A DNA stretch of 64,000 nt, from positions 25,487,001-25,551,000 of the forward strand of contig OX419758.1 in NCBI GenBank assembly GCA_948567375.1, written 5' to 3'. The translations under genes were made by a program, and so were the position numbers. This document shows, one piece after another, positions 1-12,004 of the stretch. The notes under the pieces were generated by a model, which worked only from the letters and a program-made list of their open reading frames with translations, had not been told where the DNA came from and did not search any database. How positions within the stretch are numbered: the first letter of the stretch is position 1; each line of letters begins with the position of its first letter. Source of the stretch: Lunularia cruciata. Taxonomy: Eukaryota; Streptophyta; Marchantiopsida; Lunulariales; Lunulariaceae.

Positions 1-789
1 CATTGGATTGCATCCAAGATCTTGTCCATTCCAACATGACCTTCAATGGCCAAATCATGACATTTTGCTAGAATGGTGATGCGTAATTATGGGACATTTG
101 GGATCCATAATCTACCATCATGAAAGGTGAGTCCTTGGGTGTTGGTGACGCCTTTGGATGATTGCACTTCTACAATTTGTGGATCAGTTTTTGTAGCAGC
201 CAGAATCTCTGGCCAGAATTCACGGTTAATCTTAACCTCTACCACCAAGTTGTTTGCCATTGGCATGTGGGTGAATGCATATGCAAGTTGCTTCTTACCT
301 TCCACGGAGGTGATTGTCATGTTGAAGCGTTGTTGCCACTCTGCCTACCAAATTTGGCAACAAGATAGATCCTTTTGCGTCTTGAGGTAGACTAGAGGTT
401 TGTGGTCTATCTCCATTACAAATGTCTTCTTGCCCAGATAGTGCTTCCAATGCTTGGTTGCCAGAACGATGGCTAGCTCTTCTCATTCTATGACGTGGTA
501 GTTGCGCTCTACCGATAATAAATTTTGAGAGAAATATGCAATTGGATGCCATCTGTCATGCCACTTGTTGTATGAATGCTCCTATTGCTATGCCTGAAGC
601 ATCTATAGCCAACTTGATTGGATGTTTTGGGTCATACCACTTCAAGATTGGTGCATGTAGCAAGGCAGCTTTCAATTCTTGAAAGGCTAACTCTTGTGCG
701 GTTCTCCATGTCTACTTCTTCTCCTTGCCAAGTAGTGCCGTTAAAGGTTGTGCAACCTTGGAGAAGTCCCTAATAAATCTTTGATAGAA
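1..789 (-). pseudogene. C1 RNase H and start of integrase (broken)
   Basis: These are degenerate fragments downstream of the RT. The minus-strand translation around 295-552 and 87-320 lines up with the RNase H to integrase linker of C2 (43050-43790). There the RNase H reads like a gypsy RNase H with the usual linker. Several frames are needed to follow it, so no product is possible. The integrase catalytic core lies outside the window. Confidence 0.6.
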
Positions 790-2067
790 TCATGTCAACC
801 CCAAGAAGCTCTTGAGTTGAGTCTGATCTCCTAGGGCACTCCATTTTTGAATGACCTTTATTTTATCTGTCAATAATTGAATGCCCTTTGTGTTTACTCT
901 ATGCCCCAAGTAGTCTACTTTACACTTGCCAAACTCACACTTTGAGATTTTGGCGTACAATTGATTATATCTTAGAATTTGGAAGACCTCTTGTAGATGT
1001 TGTTTGTGTTCCATCATCGTGCTACTATATACTAAGATGCCGTCCAAGAAAATGATAATAAACTTATCCAAGTATAGACAAAATATGTCATTCATTAGAC
1101 TCATGAAAGTGGCAAGTGCATTGGTGAGGCCAAAAGGCATCACAAGATACTCAAAGTCACAATACCTGGTTTGAAAGATTCTTTTGTACCTATCTTCCTC
1201 CACAATTTAGATTTGATTGTAACCGCTTTGCAAGTCCAATTTGGTAAAATATCTTGCTCCATGGAGTTGATCAAACAGGTCATCCATGCAAGGTAAGGGG
1301 TATTTGTTCTTCACTATTTGCTGATTGAGACCTCGATAGTCAATGCACATGCGTATTGTACTGTCCTTCTTCTTCACAAACAAGAAAGGAGCCCCATATG
1401 GTGATACGCTAGGTTGAATGAACCCTTTTTGCAACATCTCCTCAATTTGAGTCTTACACTCCTCCAACTCATGAGGTGATAGGCAATATGGGGCCTTATA
1501 AGGAGGTGTCTTCCTTGGGAGTGTCTCGATTTTATGATCTACTCTCCTTTTTGGTGGTAATCCTAAGAGTAGATCATCGAGAAAGACATCTTGAAACTCA
1601 TCTACCACAAGCTTCAATTTCTCAAGAACTTGTCTATTGAGTTGTGCACTCTGGACTTCTCTTATTAGACCCATGAAACATCTATCGGTCTTACAAACAA
1701 TTGCCGTCCTTATGACATATAGAGGCAGTTCTTGCTTGTGTGATTTTTCTTTAACCCCAATGATTGACCATTGGTGGGTTCTCACTTCTTTCTTCCTCCA
1801 ATCTACCATAGGGTTGCAATGCTCTATCCATGGCATGCCTAAGATTGCATCATAATGATCTATTTGTATCACTTTAAACTCAATTGCTTCCTGATATTCT
1901 CCTACAAAGAGTGTTACCCGTCTAGGTAATGATTCAATCCTCTCTGTTTGCCCATTAGGCAACTCTACTTCTTCACTCTCTTCTCTCTCTAGATCCATTC
2001 CCAATCTTTTTGCAATAGAGCGAGATAAGAAATTCTCTATTGCTCCTGGATCGATTAATACTCTCAC
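790..2067 (-). pseudogene. C1 protease and reverse transcriptase (broken pol)
   Basis: The minus-strand reading from 2067 starts with an aspartic protease segment, [13 protein letters not shown], where the usual D-S/T-G is D-P-G, and then [10 protein letters not shown]. The RT follows with [16 protein letters not shown] and [12 protein letters not shown] stop or frame break at about 1204 separates the palm part, which has VMPFGLTNA and then FLDGILVYS. The catalytic Y/F-x-D-D is therefore FLDG, with the second aspartate lost, while the sister copy C2 keeps FLDD. The usual RT connection follows (CKVDYLGHRV, LKSFLGLT). The copy is dead by both frame and active site. Confidence 0.85.
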
Positions 2068-2231
2068 TTGATTGCCTTCTAGGACTCCATTTCATGACAA
2101 TCAATTGTGTGGTTTCCTTTTGGGATCTTTACGCATTAGTCTTCTTCATTCCCTTGCTTTTGTGCTTCCTTATTGAGCTTGTAAGGCCGCAAGGTACATT
2201 TATTGGTGATCTTTGTTTTCCAAAGTGATTT

Positions 2232-3300
2232 CCACCTCCTCCTCTTCATTGCGCTTCTCCATGTTGTTCAAAGATTGCCGTACAAAGGCCGAGGGCCTCT
2301 AGGGAAAAAAGTATGACAATTGGTAGATATGTGCCCAATACGGCCATAATTGTAACAATGGTATTGTTTTTCTTGAGTTCCTTCTCCTTGTGGGACTCCA
2401 TCTCTTTGTTCTACCCGTCCATGCTCTCCTTGACGCGGTCGTGCTCCTCGATCTTGAAATTGAAGGTTGCCCAATTCTATCGGTACTGGTCCACCTATGT
2501 GTGGTAGTTCTGCCCAATAATGTTGAGGTGGAACTACTCCTTCACCTCCACCCAATGCTCATGCTATTTTCTGTGCACAAGCAATGGCTTTAAATACCGT
2601 GTGAGGATTTTGCACCATGACTTCTTGGCAAAGCCGCTCCTTCAACCCTTGTTTGAAATTTTTGAGAGCTTTTGCTAGACTCATGTAAAATATTGTGACT
2701 TGTAGATCCAAAAATGCCTCCACATACTCTTGTACGCTGTTCTTTTGTCTCAATCCCCATAGTCAAGTTCGGGCCATTTGCACAAAATCCACCAATTGGA
2801 AATTCTTTGGCAATCCTTCTTGTATTGTTGTCCACGTGAACTCCCCTTCTCTTTGCCAACATGGATCATTCCCAAACATCATACCATGTGAGGGCTTTAT
2901 TGGTCAAGTACCCACATGCAAACACAATCGTAGCATGCTCCGTGATCTCTGTTGAGAACAATCAAAAATATCGATTCATTCTCAAGATCCAATTTTCCAC
3001 TACTCCCATCGTACATTGCTCCTTGTAAAGCTCAATGTTGCAGGTCTTCTTCATCTGAAGTAGCAATGTGGCCTCATTGTTGATAGGGTTCATAGGCACG
3101 TGTGACTCTCCAAGTACTTCAGTCGTAGGTACTGGGTTTTGAGACGACTCTTCTTCTTGCATTTCTTGATTGATTCTAAGGATCTGCACTTGCCTTTGGA
3201 ATGTCCCATGGTCATCTTAATCTCTCAAAATTCATTCAACATCCATTGCATTGCTTGCACCAGCTCTTGCAATTGCGGATCTATGGTTCTTGCAACACTC
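2232..3300 (-). pseudogene. C1 gag with CCHC zinc knuckle (broken)
   Basis: The minus strand carries a capsid/nucleocapsid region broken into at least three frames. The piece near 2268-2555 contains CYNYGRIGHISTNC, a CX2CX4HX4C knuckle with its second Cys changed to Tyr; C2 keeps CYNCGRIRHISTNC. Further upstream are retrotransposon-gag-like segments (VQEYVEAFLDLQVTIFYMSLAKAL) and the N-terminal region MQEEESSQNPVPTTEVLGES, which matches the gag start of C2. In a living element it would form the virus-like particle and package RNA. Confidence 0.75.
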
Positions 3301-3888
3301 AATTGCTAATGTCTACTTCAATATAAAGTCAATATGATCACTCTAGAAGGCGCAAAAACTATCAAAACTACCATTGGGAGCTCAAAAGCTATCACTATGT
3401 TGATAATACTCCTCACCAAAATTTCTAATCACAAAATCTCTAAACATCACTTTTGGTCTCACTATATGATGGATTTCTACTTGAGTGTTTAAAGGGAGAG
3501 GATTTGGGACATTTACATCCATATCATCATAATAGAATGTAGATTGTCAAATCCCACTCTCTGTCATATATCACCACAAGTAGAATCATCGGGTTTGGTG
3601 AGTTCATCACCCTATCCATGAATTTTGCACCAAAGTGATAAACTAGCGATACCCTCATTTTCTCATGCTGGATGTATATAACCTTGATGTGGAATGGATT
3701 CAAGAATGGAAAGCTAGGTACAGGAAATTGTCCTCCCAATGCATCCATCCCATCTGCTCTCTAAAGTCCTTCCTAAGTCTAGAAATTACTCTATGTTCTC
3801 CACCTCAAATTACTTAGTTTCATTAGTTCATGCTCTTCCAAGAGGGGTGACCTACTCTCATGGACTAAAACACTTGCTATGATATCAT
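3301..3888 (-). other. C1 untranslated leader between LTR and gag
   Basis: No coding sequence is convincing here. The stretch matches the leader of C2 (47061-47665). The primer-binding site should lie against the LTR, but here it has decayed: the minus strand next to the LTR reads ATGATATCATAGC, where C2 reads ATGGTATCAAAGC. Confidence 0.55.
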
Positions 3889-4475
3889 TGTAATACTCCG
3901 AGAACAAGAGAAGAGAGAAAACAAAAATTTCACACTCAATCATTTGATGCTCCAAAGGAGCACCTTCTCTTTACTATTTAAACAAAGAGTATCTCCTCCA
4001 AGGAAGCTCCACCATAGGATTAAGCACATAGATAGGTGACATGTCAGCAAGCTCCACTCTTGGATTCTTTACTTGGATGGGTGACATGTAGGTTTAGGTC
4101 CTATCTGGTTGGTCAAACAGCTTTGACCAGAGTGATCTTTTAGGGAATCTTCTTGTAGGAATCTCAAAATCATGTGGGTAAAGTACCATTGGAAAGCTCA
4201 TGACAAGACAAACCAGGAGGAGAGGGAATGCCAACATTTCCTGCATTGGGGAGAGGGAGGAATCTGCATATTTTTGAGGCCTAATTCATCTGTTTAGGCA
4301 TCCAAAATTGCCATCAAAGATTTTCGGCATATTTAGATTCCTACTCTATTAGTAGAAGTCTCCTTTTGGTGATACCTCTTTCTGATCTATTTAGTCCATC
4401 ATGTGTAACATCGTTCTAGATGTTACCAAATCAATTCTCACCTTTAAATCATATGTTTAGCTATTGGTTCTAAGG
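3889..4475 (-). repeat. C1 5' LTR, truncated
   Basis: It begins TGTAATACTCCGAG and matches the first ~590 bp of the two C2 LTRs (41066-41798 and 47666-48401). It stops abruptly at 4475 after 'ctattggttctaagg', where TGTCACACC of family A begins. The last ~150 bp of the LTR is missing. Confidence 0.85.
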
Positions 4476-5810
4476 TGTCACACCATTTGTAGTGCCGCAT
4501 CTAGATGCTCGGACACTAGAGTTCCAATGATAGTACTTAGAGTTATTTTAGCAGTTTCTCAGAGACTACTTTCCGGCGGTCAGATTTTGTGTTTGGGGTA
4601 CTGACTTCACGATGGGGCCCACCGTCACTTTGCACCATTCGCACCGTTGATTGTGCCGTCAATGGGACCTTTAGGGTTTCAAAACTAGCTCAAGTCCAGG
4701 GGGTATAGTTTCAAAGTGAGCTCCAGAGAGCTCACTTCTTTGATGTTGAGCCTTCAAGTTCTTGGCTATGGTGGACAGAGGCCGGCGAGCGTCACTTGGA
4801 TTCTCTATGCTTGAGTGGGTGTGGCTTAACTGTAAGTTGGCAGTTGTTGGCAGTTTATAGAGTGACAGATCAAGTATTGATCTGTGTTGAGTTGAGTTGA
4901 GAGTGGTAAGCCATCTGATTACATCAGAGAAGTGAAGTCAGGGGGAAATTGGGTGCAATAACTTTGAGTGTTAGTGGTATCTCCAAGCTCGGTGGATCGT
5001 TGGTAGCTCGATTCAAGTTCAGTGTTTCCCTAGTGTATAAAAGCTCATTCGATTGATGCAGATTTGACAGTAAGGCAGATGGTGTGCGGAAGCGCTGGCC
5101 AATTTTGAGCAAAGAAGGAGCAAATTTTGAGCAGTGGTTGTGATTTTGAGCTCAGGATGTGAAGGCATGACCAATTTGATGCGAGTTGTGCTCAGAAAGT
5201 CAAATTGAAGGTGGAGTTGGGAAGCTATCGCATGAATTTTTGATTTGGAAAAACCCGTGTTGTCAATTTGGCTCGAGTGGAAAGTTAGTGGGGGATTTGG
5301 CGGACAACCAACTTTATGGTTTATGTCAGATTTTACGTCAGATTTTGGCCAGATTTGGAAGAGTTTTGCTAGTTTGGAGGACTTTGGCAGATTTGGAGAA
5401 GTTTCACCAATTTTGTAGGAGGTTCGAAGTGGCAACAAGAAAAGCCTCATTTGGCTGAAATTCAGCGCTTCGAGGCATAGGGTTGTGGGCTATGAGAGGC
5501 TACAAAGGCCTAGAAGGGCCAGCAAGCCAGCTTGCAGGCATGAGGCTAGCTAGTTTAGAGTAGATCTTGGTCATTGGTTGGCAAAATCTGCCTTTCTTGC
5601 TAGATTGTGCGCAATAGGGTTTGACTCCTAGATCTCTTGTTTCTAGACTGGTGCCCTAGCCAACTGGTCCACCCTCACTTGTTGTCCTAGTGACTGTGCC
5701 ATTGTTATCTATACACATGTAGCTTTGGCTAGGAGAGGCAGTTTGATCCCATTCTTGGTGATCCTGGTAGCTTAAGACTTAGATACAAACTTCTCTTATG
5801 TCAAATGCTA
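4476..5810 (+). repeat. Family A 5' LTR, copy A1
   Basis: It starts TGTCACACCATTTGTAG and aligns throughout with the A2 LTR starting at 12005. The 3' boundary is inferred from the nearby primer-site-like TGGTGGCAGAG and is uncertain by some bases, because no 3' LTR of this copy remains. It holds a 10-bp inverted repeat with a 4-nt loop (aagtgagctc, 4714-4737) and a gggccc palindrome upstream of it. Confidence 0.7.
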
Positions 5811-5812
5811 AA

Positions 5813-5823
5813 TGGTGGCAGAG
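5813..5823 (+). other. Possible primer-binding site, A1
   Basis: TGGTGGCAGAG follows the proposed LTR end by two bases. It matches the plant initiator-Met site TGGTATCAGAG at 9 of 11 positions. The same sequence is present at the same place in A2. Confidence 0.4.
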
Positions 5824-6130
5824 TTAGTCCCGTGTTGTGTTATGAGATGGAGGGTTTTTGTTTAGATTTCTTGTGATTGGTCCGACCCCCTCCATTCTCT
5901 ACTTCCTGTTTGTGCACCACGTTTGTGTGAGGTGCCTTGACTTTGAGCATTGGTGCTCTGGTGTGCTCTCGATGGTGAGGCTGGAGTGATGACCAATCAG
6001 ACTACCTTTGTTTCTCTCTGGTGAGGCAAGAAGTGATGACTTGTAGATTGTGAGAGTGCATGTTATGATGGCAGGTTGCAGGTTGCCCTTTCCCCTAGTG
6101 TAGTTATCTTGGTTAGAATTACATTAGTGG

Positions 6131-8263
6131 GTGGTGCTTAGTTGGTATTGGCATGTGGTGGTGTTGGCACTTGGTGGGGTACTTGCGGTTTGGGTTTGTT
6201 ATTGTGGTTACTTTGTCACGACAGAGTTCTTTGGAGATTCCAGAGGAGTTAGCCCTGCAATATGCAGTGGGTTTACTCAGAGTGGTGCTCGATATCAGCC
6301 TGTATCTCAAGTCCAGTGAGGGAGGAGATTGACTTTGAGTTGGAGTTCGACACAGGAGCTGATTCAATTGAGAGTGCACTTGGTGTGTCCGCACCGTTGT
6401 TGTGGGACATGGACAAGATCTATGGGGCCTCTTAGGGCCCTAAGCGTTACTCTGGTACAGTGGGTACCATTGAGTTGGATGACTTCATCCAGGAGTTTGA
6501 TAGTTGGTATGATCTGTAGCAGATGCGGAATCCGACTTTGTTCACACCCTTCATGGCATGGAAGGGGTTGTTTCAGCACTTGAAGGGTCCGCCAATGGAT
6601 GACTACCATGAGTTCAGGAGAGCTCATTTGGAGGAGATTGAGTTATGGAGACAGTATTGGTCTCCACACTATGTCTCCATCACTTCATGCTTGGTGGCCA
6701 GGAGTAGATCGGCTGTACCTATGAGTTCTAGCTCGAGTAGTGTGGGTGGAGCTAGTGGAGGTGCACTAGCTGGAGATAGTGCTACTACGAGTGGAGGTAC
6801 CGTTGCAGGAGGTGGTGTGGTACCGGGGTTTAACCCCATGGTGGAGTTCTTCCTATGTTTGAGGTATAACAACCAGGGAGTGCGGACTGACAAGCTGAGG
6901 AGCTTGCAGGAGTTCCAACGGAAGGCTGGAGAGAGCCTACGCAAGGCATACACTCGCATGAGGTGGCTGATCAGTTTCACTCAGGGAGTTACTAAGGCCC
7001 ATGCAATCCAGTTTTGGTATGGGATACTGGACAGGGAGTTGCAACATAGAGTTTGTGATGCTATGTTGTTACAGGCTACTTTGCCTACTTTGGCAGTAGT
7101 CTTTGGTTTGGCTGAGCATATTGAGCTCAACATGGTGGAGGAGAGAGTGGTGACATCTGGATTTGGTAAGGAGACGTCATCCACGGCGGTGACTTCTTCT
7201 AGAGTGCAGCAAAGTACACCATGCCCAGTTGGTTTTCAAGGACAAGGTGGACAGCCTAGATCCTATGGAGCGAGTGGAGAACCTAGTGGAGTTAGACCCT
7301 TACCCTCATTTTCGGGTCAGCAATAGCTAGTGAGTGGTGGTGTTGCTTGTTGGACTTGTGGTGGACCTCACCATCAGAGAGAGTGTACTCAGGGCAGTGG
7401 ACTTGATACCCCGGGTGCATCATAGCCAGCACAGAGGCAGTGTGAGCACTACCACAGATTTGGTCACACTAGTGACCGGTGTTTTGACCTACACCCGGAT
7501 TTATGGAGTGGTAGGGCTACTATGGCAGGTAGTAGAGGAGCTCCAGCTCATGAAAGACGAGGTGGTAGAGGTGGTGATAGAGGATCTACACCTAGTAGGG
7601 GTGTAGTACCTGCCTTTACTTCTGACACAACTATGGCTACTCAGATTGAGCAATTGGAGCAGAGATTGGCTAGTATGGCTATTGCTCAGAGGAGATCAGA
7701 TTTGGGTGCTGAGGCTTCCACCTCATATGCGGATGATAGAGATGCTTTGGACTTCATGTGTGGAGCAGCACAGGTGGATGCATCTGCAACAGTGACTAGG
7801 AGTGCAGTATGTGCTCCAGAGCCTAGAGGAGCATCAGTGGAGTTGGACCCACAGAGAGGAGAGGTTGGGAGACAGGTCAGACTTCCCCAGTCTTTCACGC
7901 TATTTGAGGCATTGTAGACAACATCCATGGTTCCTAGATGTCCTAGTGCAGGTGTGGTAGGTGGTGATGGAGTACATGATGGACTACCTGCTAGCCAGCC
8001 ACCTATTACTACATAGATTGAGTCTAGCATGATGTTGGGGGCGGCTCAGCTTATTATACGACGTCCTTTGTTTTTGGCCAGTGATATGTTTACATTGGGA
8101 GTTGACCCAGACTCAATATTCCAGTTGGCTGCCACGTTGTGTGAGAGTAGGGAAAGTGCAGTTCCTACTAATAGAGCAGAGGTGGTTGGTAGTGGAGCTG
8201 ACTTGGTTGAGGAGCATGGGGTCTATTCAGTGACGAGTGGTTTATGGCAGACAATAGCGGTGT
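6131..8263 (+). pseudogene. A1 gag with zinc knuckles (broken)
   Basis: The reading frame matches A2 gag. The capsid-like part includes GTIELDDFIQEFDSW-type sequence and FQRKAGESLRKAYTRM. A Ser/Gly-rich linker and the two-knuckle region follow (TCGGPHHQRECTQ; the second knuckle CEHYHRFGHTSDRC has its second Cys changed to Tyr). Next come an RGG-rich stretch and the conserved region up to TSGLWQ. Defects include a one-base deletion near 6317, private TAG codons near 6436 and 6518, the two TAGs shared with A2 (7324-7326 and near 7426), and a TAG near 7915. The truncation removes the protease. Confidence 0.8.
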
Positions 8264-10370
8264 CGTGTTGTGATTTGCATAGCCCATAAAAAGTGACTTA
8301 TCATAGTTTATCTCCATGTTAGTGGGGTAGGTTGCATGCTAGATCCAACGGATGAGATGTTGCCATGTGAGCCATCTATGTACATGTATGTGATTGGCCA
8401 TGTGGGTTACAATCTTATCATGTTTGAGGGCTTTGATGAATAAAGATGAGGGTGAGTAGAGAGACGGGTGTGTTTTAGTTTGGAGAGTCTCGAGGAGAGA
8501 AGGAAGTTGGGAGAGAGTTGTAGGAGAGAGCGAGTGTTAGAGCATCAAAGGAAGCATTCGAGCATGAGATGTCCCATGCTCCCAATCTGCCACTCCCAAA
8601 ACCTTTTCTCATCAGGCTTCAGATTTTACACCGTGAAGACTTACGGGATTGGTTGGTAGCACGTTTCGGGGTGGTGTTTGTGGAGTTAGTGATGGGAAAC
8701 CCAGATCCTATCGTCCTTCCGGTGCTTACTTATGAGAATGTCTAGGACTTGACAATTTGTGTCCTTCTATAGTTGGGGAATGCTTAAAATTTTGCTCATA
8801 AGCTTCAAGGTGGAGTTGTGGGGTCCATTTGTCAAAAAGTAAAAAGAGTAATGGACAAATGTGCAAGAACTTGGGTCTCAAGGGGGAAGTCGGGAGTTTT
8901 TTGACCAACGGGGGAGTTTGGTGAGGCCATTTGGGGAATGGAGGAGATGGTTGGAAAGAAGAGATGACAAGCTACAATCTGCAGACAGAAATCACACAAT
9001 TTGAGCTAAGTATCAGAGGGATATGATCAATTGAGTGAAGAGGGGTTGAATTCATACCCAAGAGCACAAAGAAGTCAATTGAGGAAGTTTCTTGAGACTT
9101 TTTCACTATCTGTTAGTGGAATATTGGAGAGTAGGCAATGTTATAACAGTACTGAGCACAATAAATTCTAGTTTTGGGTCAATCTTAAATCAGATCCAAT
9201 TGATTGAAGTTGAAGCTTATGGGATGTAAGGTGTTGGAGAAGAGCTAATGATCAGGTTTGGAGTTTTGGTCACTCCACACGTTGTAGTTTGAATTTCCTC
9301 ATGAAAATTTCCAGAGTTGTTGGTGGATAGGTTTATCTCCTTTTTGTGAAAGTTTCATGTGAATTCTTCAAATAGAGAAATCAGGGTCTTGGATCAAGTA
9401 TACCTGGGTGTGTAGAGCTCACAAGTTAGCCCAGCTCAGGAATTGATCCACATCTAAAGACTGGAGTTGGATTAGGCTACAAAAATTTGCAAGAGGTAAG
9501 AGAAAAACACAACCAGCTACTGTGAAAAATTTGGGTGGTTTTAGGTCTGTGTAGAGTGAGATTTGATGCAAAACATCATGCTAAAAATACTGTCATAAGC
9601 TCGGTAGAGCAAATTTTCCTTTCATCTTGATTGGATATCAAGTCTCATGTCCTGTGACTATGATTGAGAGTTTCAGGTTGCCAAAGTGTTTTTGAGGATC
9701 AAGTGTATTTCTGAATCAGAAATCTGGGGAAAATTTGCCAAGAACCAGGAACAAACCCTAAAAAGAAGATTTCAAAATTAGGGTGAAGTAAAAAAAAAAC
9801 CCTGGCCAACTTTGAGAGATTTTCAGGAGATTTTTAGTGATTTGATTGAAGTGCGTTTTATATCATTGGAAATCTTATCTTACAGGCTTTCCATTGAATC
9901 TTAGATCACTTAAACCCAAGCTATGTAGAAATAGTTACTTGCATATGAGTTGCACAGAGTTTTCCCCATCAAAAAGACATAGAAAATCCCCATATGAAGT
10001 AGAAATTTGTTGAGATTTGAAGTACAGATGGGAGGAGGCTTGGAGTACAGGTTGGAATGAGCTTGATGATAGAGCATGAAGGCTCTGAAGCTCTTTCCTG
10101 ACAAAAAGTACAGAGAGTTGTTGCTTTTTTCTTGTGATTGGATCTTCTCTATACTTGTATGCCTGTTTGTACGCTCAGTTGGCTTGGATTGGTGTGCGGG
10201 CATTGCGCTCAGATTATTTCCTTCTAGGAGTCCTGTGTATTTCTCCTTGCTTATGTTGGAAGTGATGACCAGCAGACCAAGAGTGCGTGTTGTGATGACA
10301 GGTCAGGTTGCCCGGTACTATCCTTCCCGATAGCAAGAATATTAGTCATGAGAAAGGAGGGTTCCGGCAA
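8264..10370. other. Unidentified repeat block D, possibly the LTR and leader of an A-related element
   Basis: No protein is recognised. The block begins TGTCGTGTTGTGATTTG at the point where A1 breaks off, contains a gatgaataaagatgag polyadenylation-like stretch near 8440, and is non-coding for 2 kb. Its right end (about 10260-10320: gtgatgaccag, gagtgcgtgttgtgatgac, caggttgcccgg) resembles the pre-gag leader of family A at 13560-13670. I read it tentatively as the 5' LTR plus leader of a relative of family A; no second LTR is present to prove it. Confidence 0.35.
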
Positions 10371-12004
10371 TAAGGGTCACACACGTGTTTTGTTGTGTCA
10401 TTACGAGTTTGACAAAGAGATTAAAATATGGTCATGATTTGCTCATTGGCCACCTTCTCATCTACCATCTGCTTATATCTCACCTCCAAATCAGTTACAT
10501 TCTTCTTCAATTTGTAAATGGTGCTATTAGACTGATTTTGTCTCTTATCTCTATCTTTCTTGAGTTGGGCTAATTTAGCTTTCAACTCCATGACTTCCTC
10601 TATGTTTAAATCCAACTTACCCACCCACCATTCTTTAGTTTTGGTTATGAAGTTGTGTTTGCAATTCTTGCTCTATATCAATAGCCCTTTGACAAGCTTG
10701 CTCAATGTTATATAACTCCTTATGAATTTTGGCTATTCTTTCCAAAGTAGTATGCAGCTACTTGGGTAATTCCTAAATCCTCTCTACCCCTACCAACTAA
10801 TCCATGAATAGATATCCATCAAGAACTCAATGATGTGCACTATGTCTATGGTTAGCACTTGCAACACCAAATGTCTTTCCTCTTCTTTGATCAATTCAAG
10901 TGGAATCACATTAGCAAATTTGATAGCTATTGGTTTCTTTACAAATGGTCAACAAAAAGTAATCTTCATCATCTTTTGTTTCTTTTTGTCTTCCACCCTT
11001 GTCAGAACTTTTAGTTTAGTTGGAAATAACTCTTTTGACTCCACTAGATTTTAAAAGAGTTATTCCTTTATTTTGGGTAGTATAAAGTCATCTAAAATCC
11101 TCCTAATAGTTCTTATCTTTCTCTTCTTGTTCAAAATCCCAATGTTTCGTTAGTTACTTGTACAAGAGTTTCCTCTCTCCCATCGCTCTTTGCAATCTTC
11201 TAAGGTTTGGATATGATTACTTGAGGTGAACCAATAGCTTTACTCTCCCTTGCACTTATTTCTCCCTCTATTTGTGATTTAGATTGTTTTAATTCTAGAG
11301 TGTGGTACTCTGCATCTTTCTTCTTGGTTTATCTTTTTGCTTCTACCTATCTTGATTGGTTGTGGAAGTATGAGGTATATAATCCACGCTTGGGAAACTC
11401 TTCTTGTTCCTCTTCTCTTAATAACCCCATTCCTATATACATGTGATGGCAAATGAAACAAAGTAAATTGGCCCTTGCTTCTCCATTGTCTTTACCATCT
11501 TGTGTTTCCTCAAGGTAAACATCATGGCACAATTTATTGGTCTTCTCATGAATACATGTTTGAAGAAGATGACTTGACTTATTGTGACAAACATGGTTCT
11601 ATTTGGCTTGAAGCTATAAAAAATTAAAATGAAATTTCTTGTTAATGGGTTTCTGTAGTGATAAATCCATTTGTATTGCCTTTTTGACTATCAAAGAGAT
11701 GGGCTACTAAGTTGGCTAGTTTTTACCATCACTTTAGACTAGTCACAAGTTATACTCTTTAGATGCACTACCATGGTCCTAACACTTGATCCCATACATC
11801 CTACCCCAAGTGTGCAGTTTTCCTCTTAGTCTTGTCTTCACCAAATGATTTGGCTCCTTGATACCTTGTTGAATGGTATTTCACTAATTCCACAATAAGA
11901 ATCCTAAACCTATTCCTTCTAAGAATTCCTTCTAGGCAAACATCTCTAAGGTATCCACCTTGGGATACTTCATACTCAAAGGCTTCTTGCCCTCACTACT
12001 CTTG
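10371..12004 (-). other. Unidentified block E with decayed minus-strand coding fragments
   Basis: This is AT-rich DNA with short minus-strand reading fragments. One of 67 codons (10421-10624) is coiled-coil-like, with MELKAKLAQLKKDRDKRQNQ. Another (11347-11532) contains LLCFICHHMYIGMGLLREEE. The minus strand upstream reads partly in one frame (KKPLSMKYPKVDTLEMF) with frequent stops. It looks like an old transposon gene or captured gene reading leftwards. I do not recognise the family. Confidence 0.3.

Larger units (their letters stand above)
1..4475 (-). mobile_element. Chromovirus family C, copy C1 (partial gypsy element)
   Basis: This is a minus-strand Ty3/gypsy element that enters from the left edge. 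Read right to left it has a 5' LTR, an untranslated leader, gag with a CCHC knuckle, protease, reverse transcriptase and RNase H, and it breaks at position 1 near the integrase start. It is the same family as C2 at 41066-48401, which matches it block by block and shows that the missing part would be integrase, a chromodomain and the 3' LTR. The reading frame is broken by many frameshifts and stops. The 5' LTR is cut at 4475, where the LTR of copy A1 begins. Confidence 0.85.
4476..8263 (+). mobile_element. Gypsy family A, copy A1 (5' part only)
   Basis: This copy has an LTR, a leader and gag, aligned base by base with A2 (12005-15860). It is cut at about 8263, after the codons for TSGLWQ and before the protease DSG motif, so the methyltransferase and the rest of pol are absent. 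Downstream is unrelated repeat DNA. A1 and A2 share two in-frame TAG codons around the zinc knuckles. Confidence 0.85.

Noticed and set aside
4476-8263. Idea that A1 is inserted in the C1 LTR
   Set aside because: The rest of the C1 LTR and a target duplication are not found after A1, so a later rearrangement is as likely.
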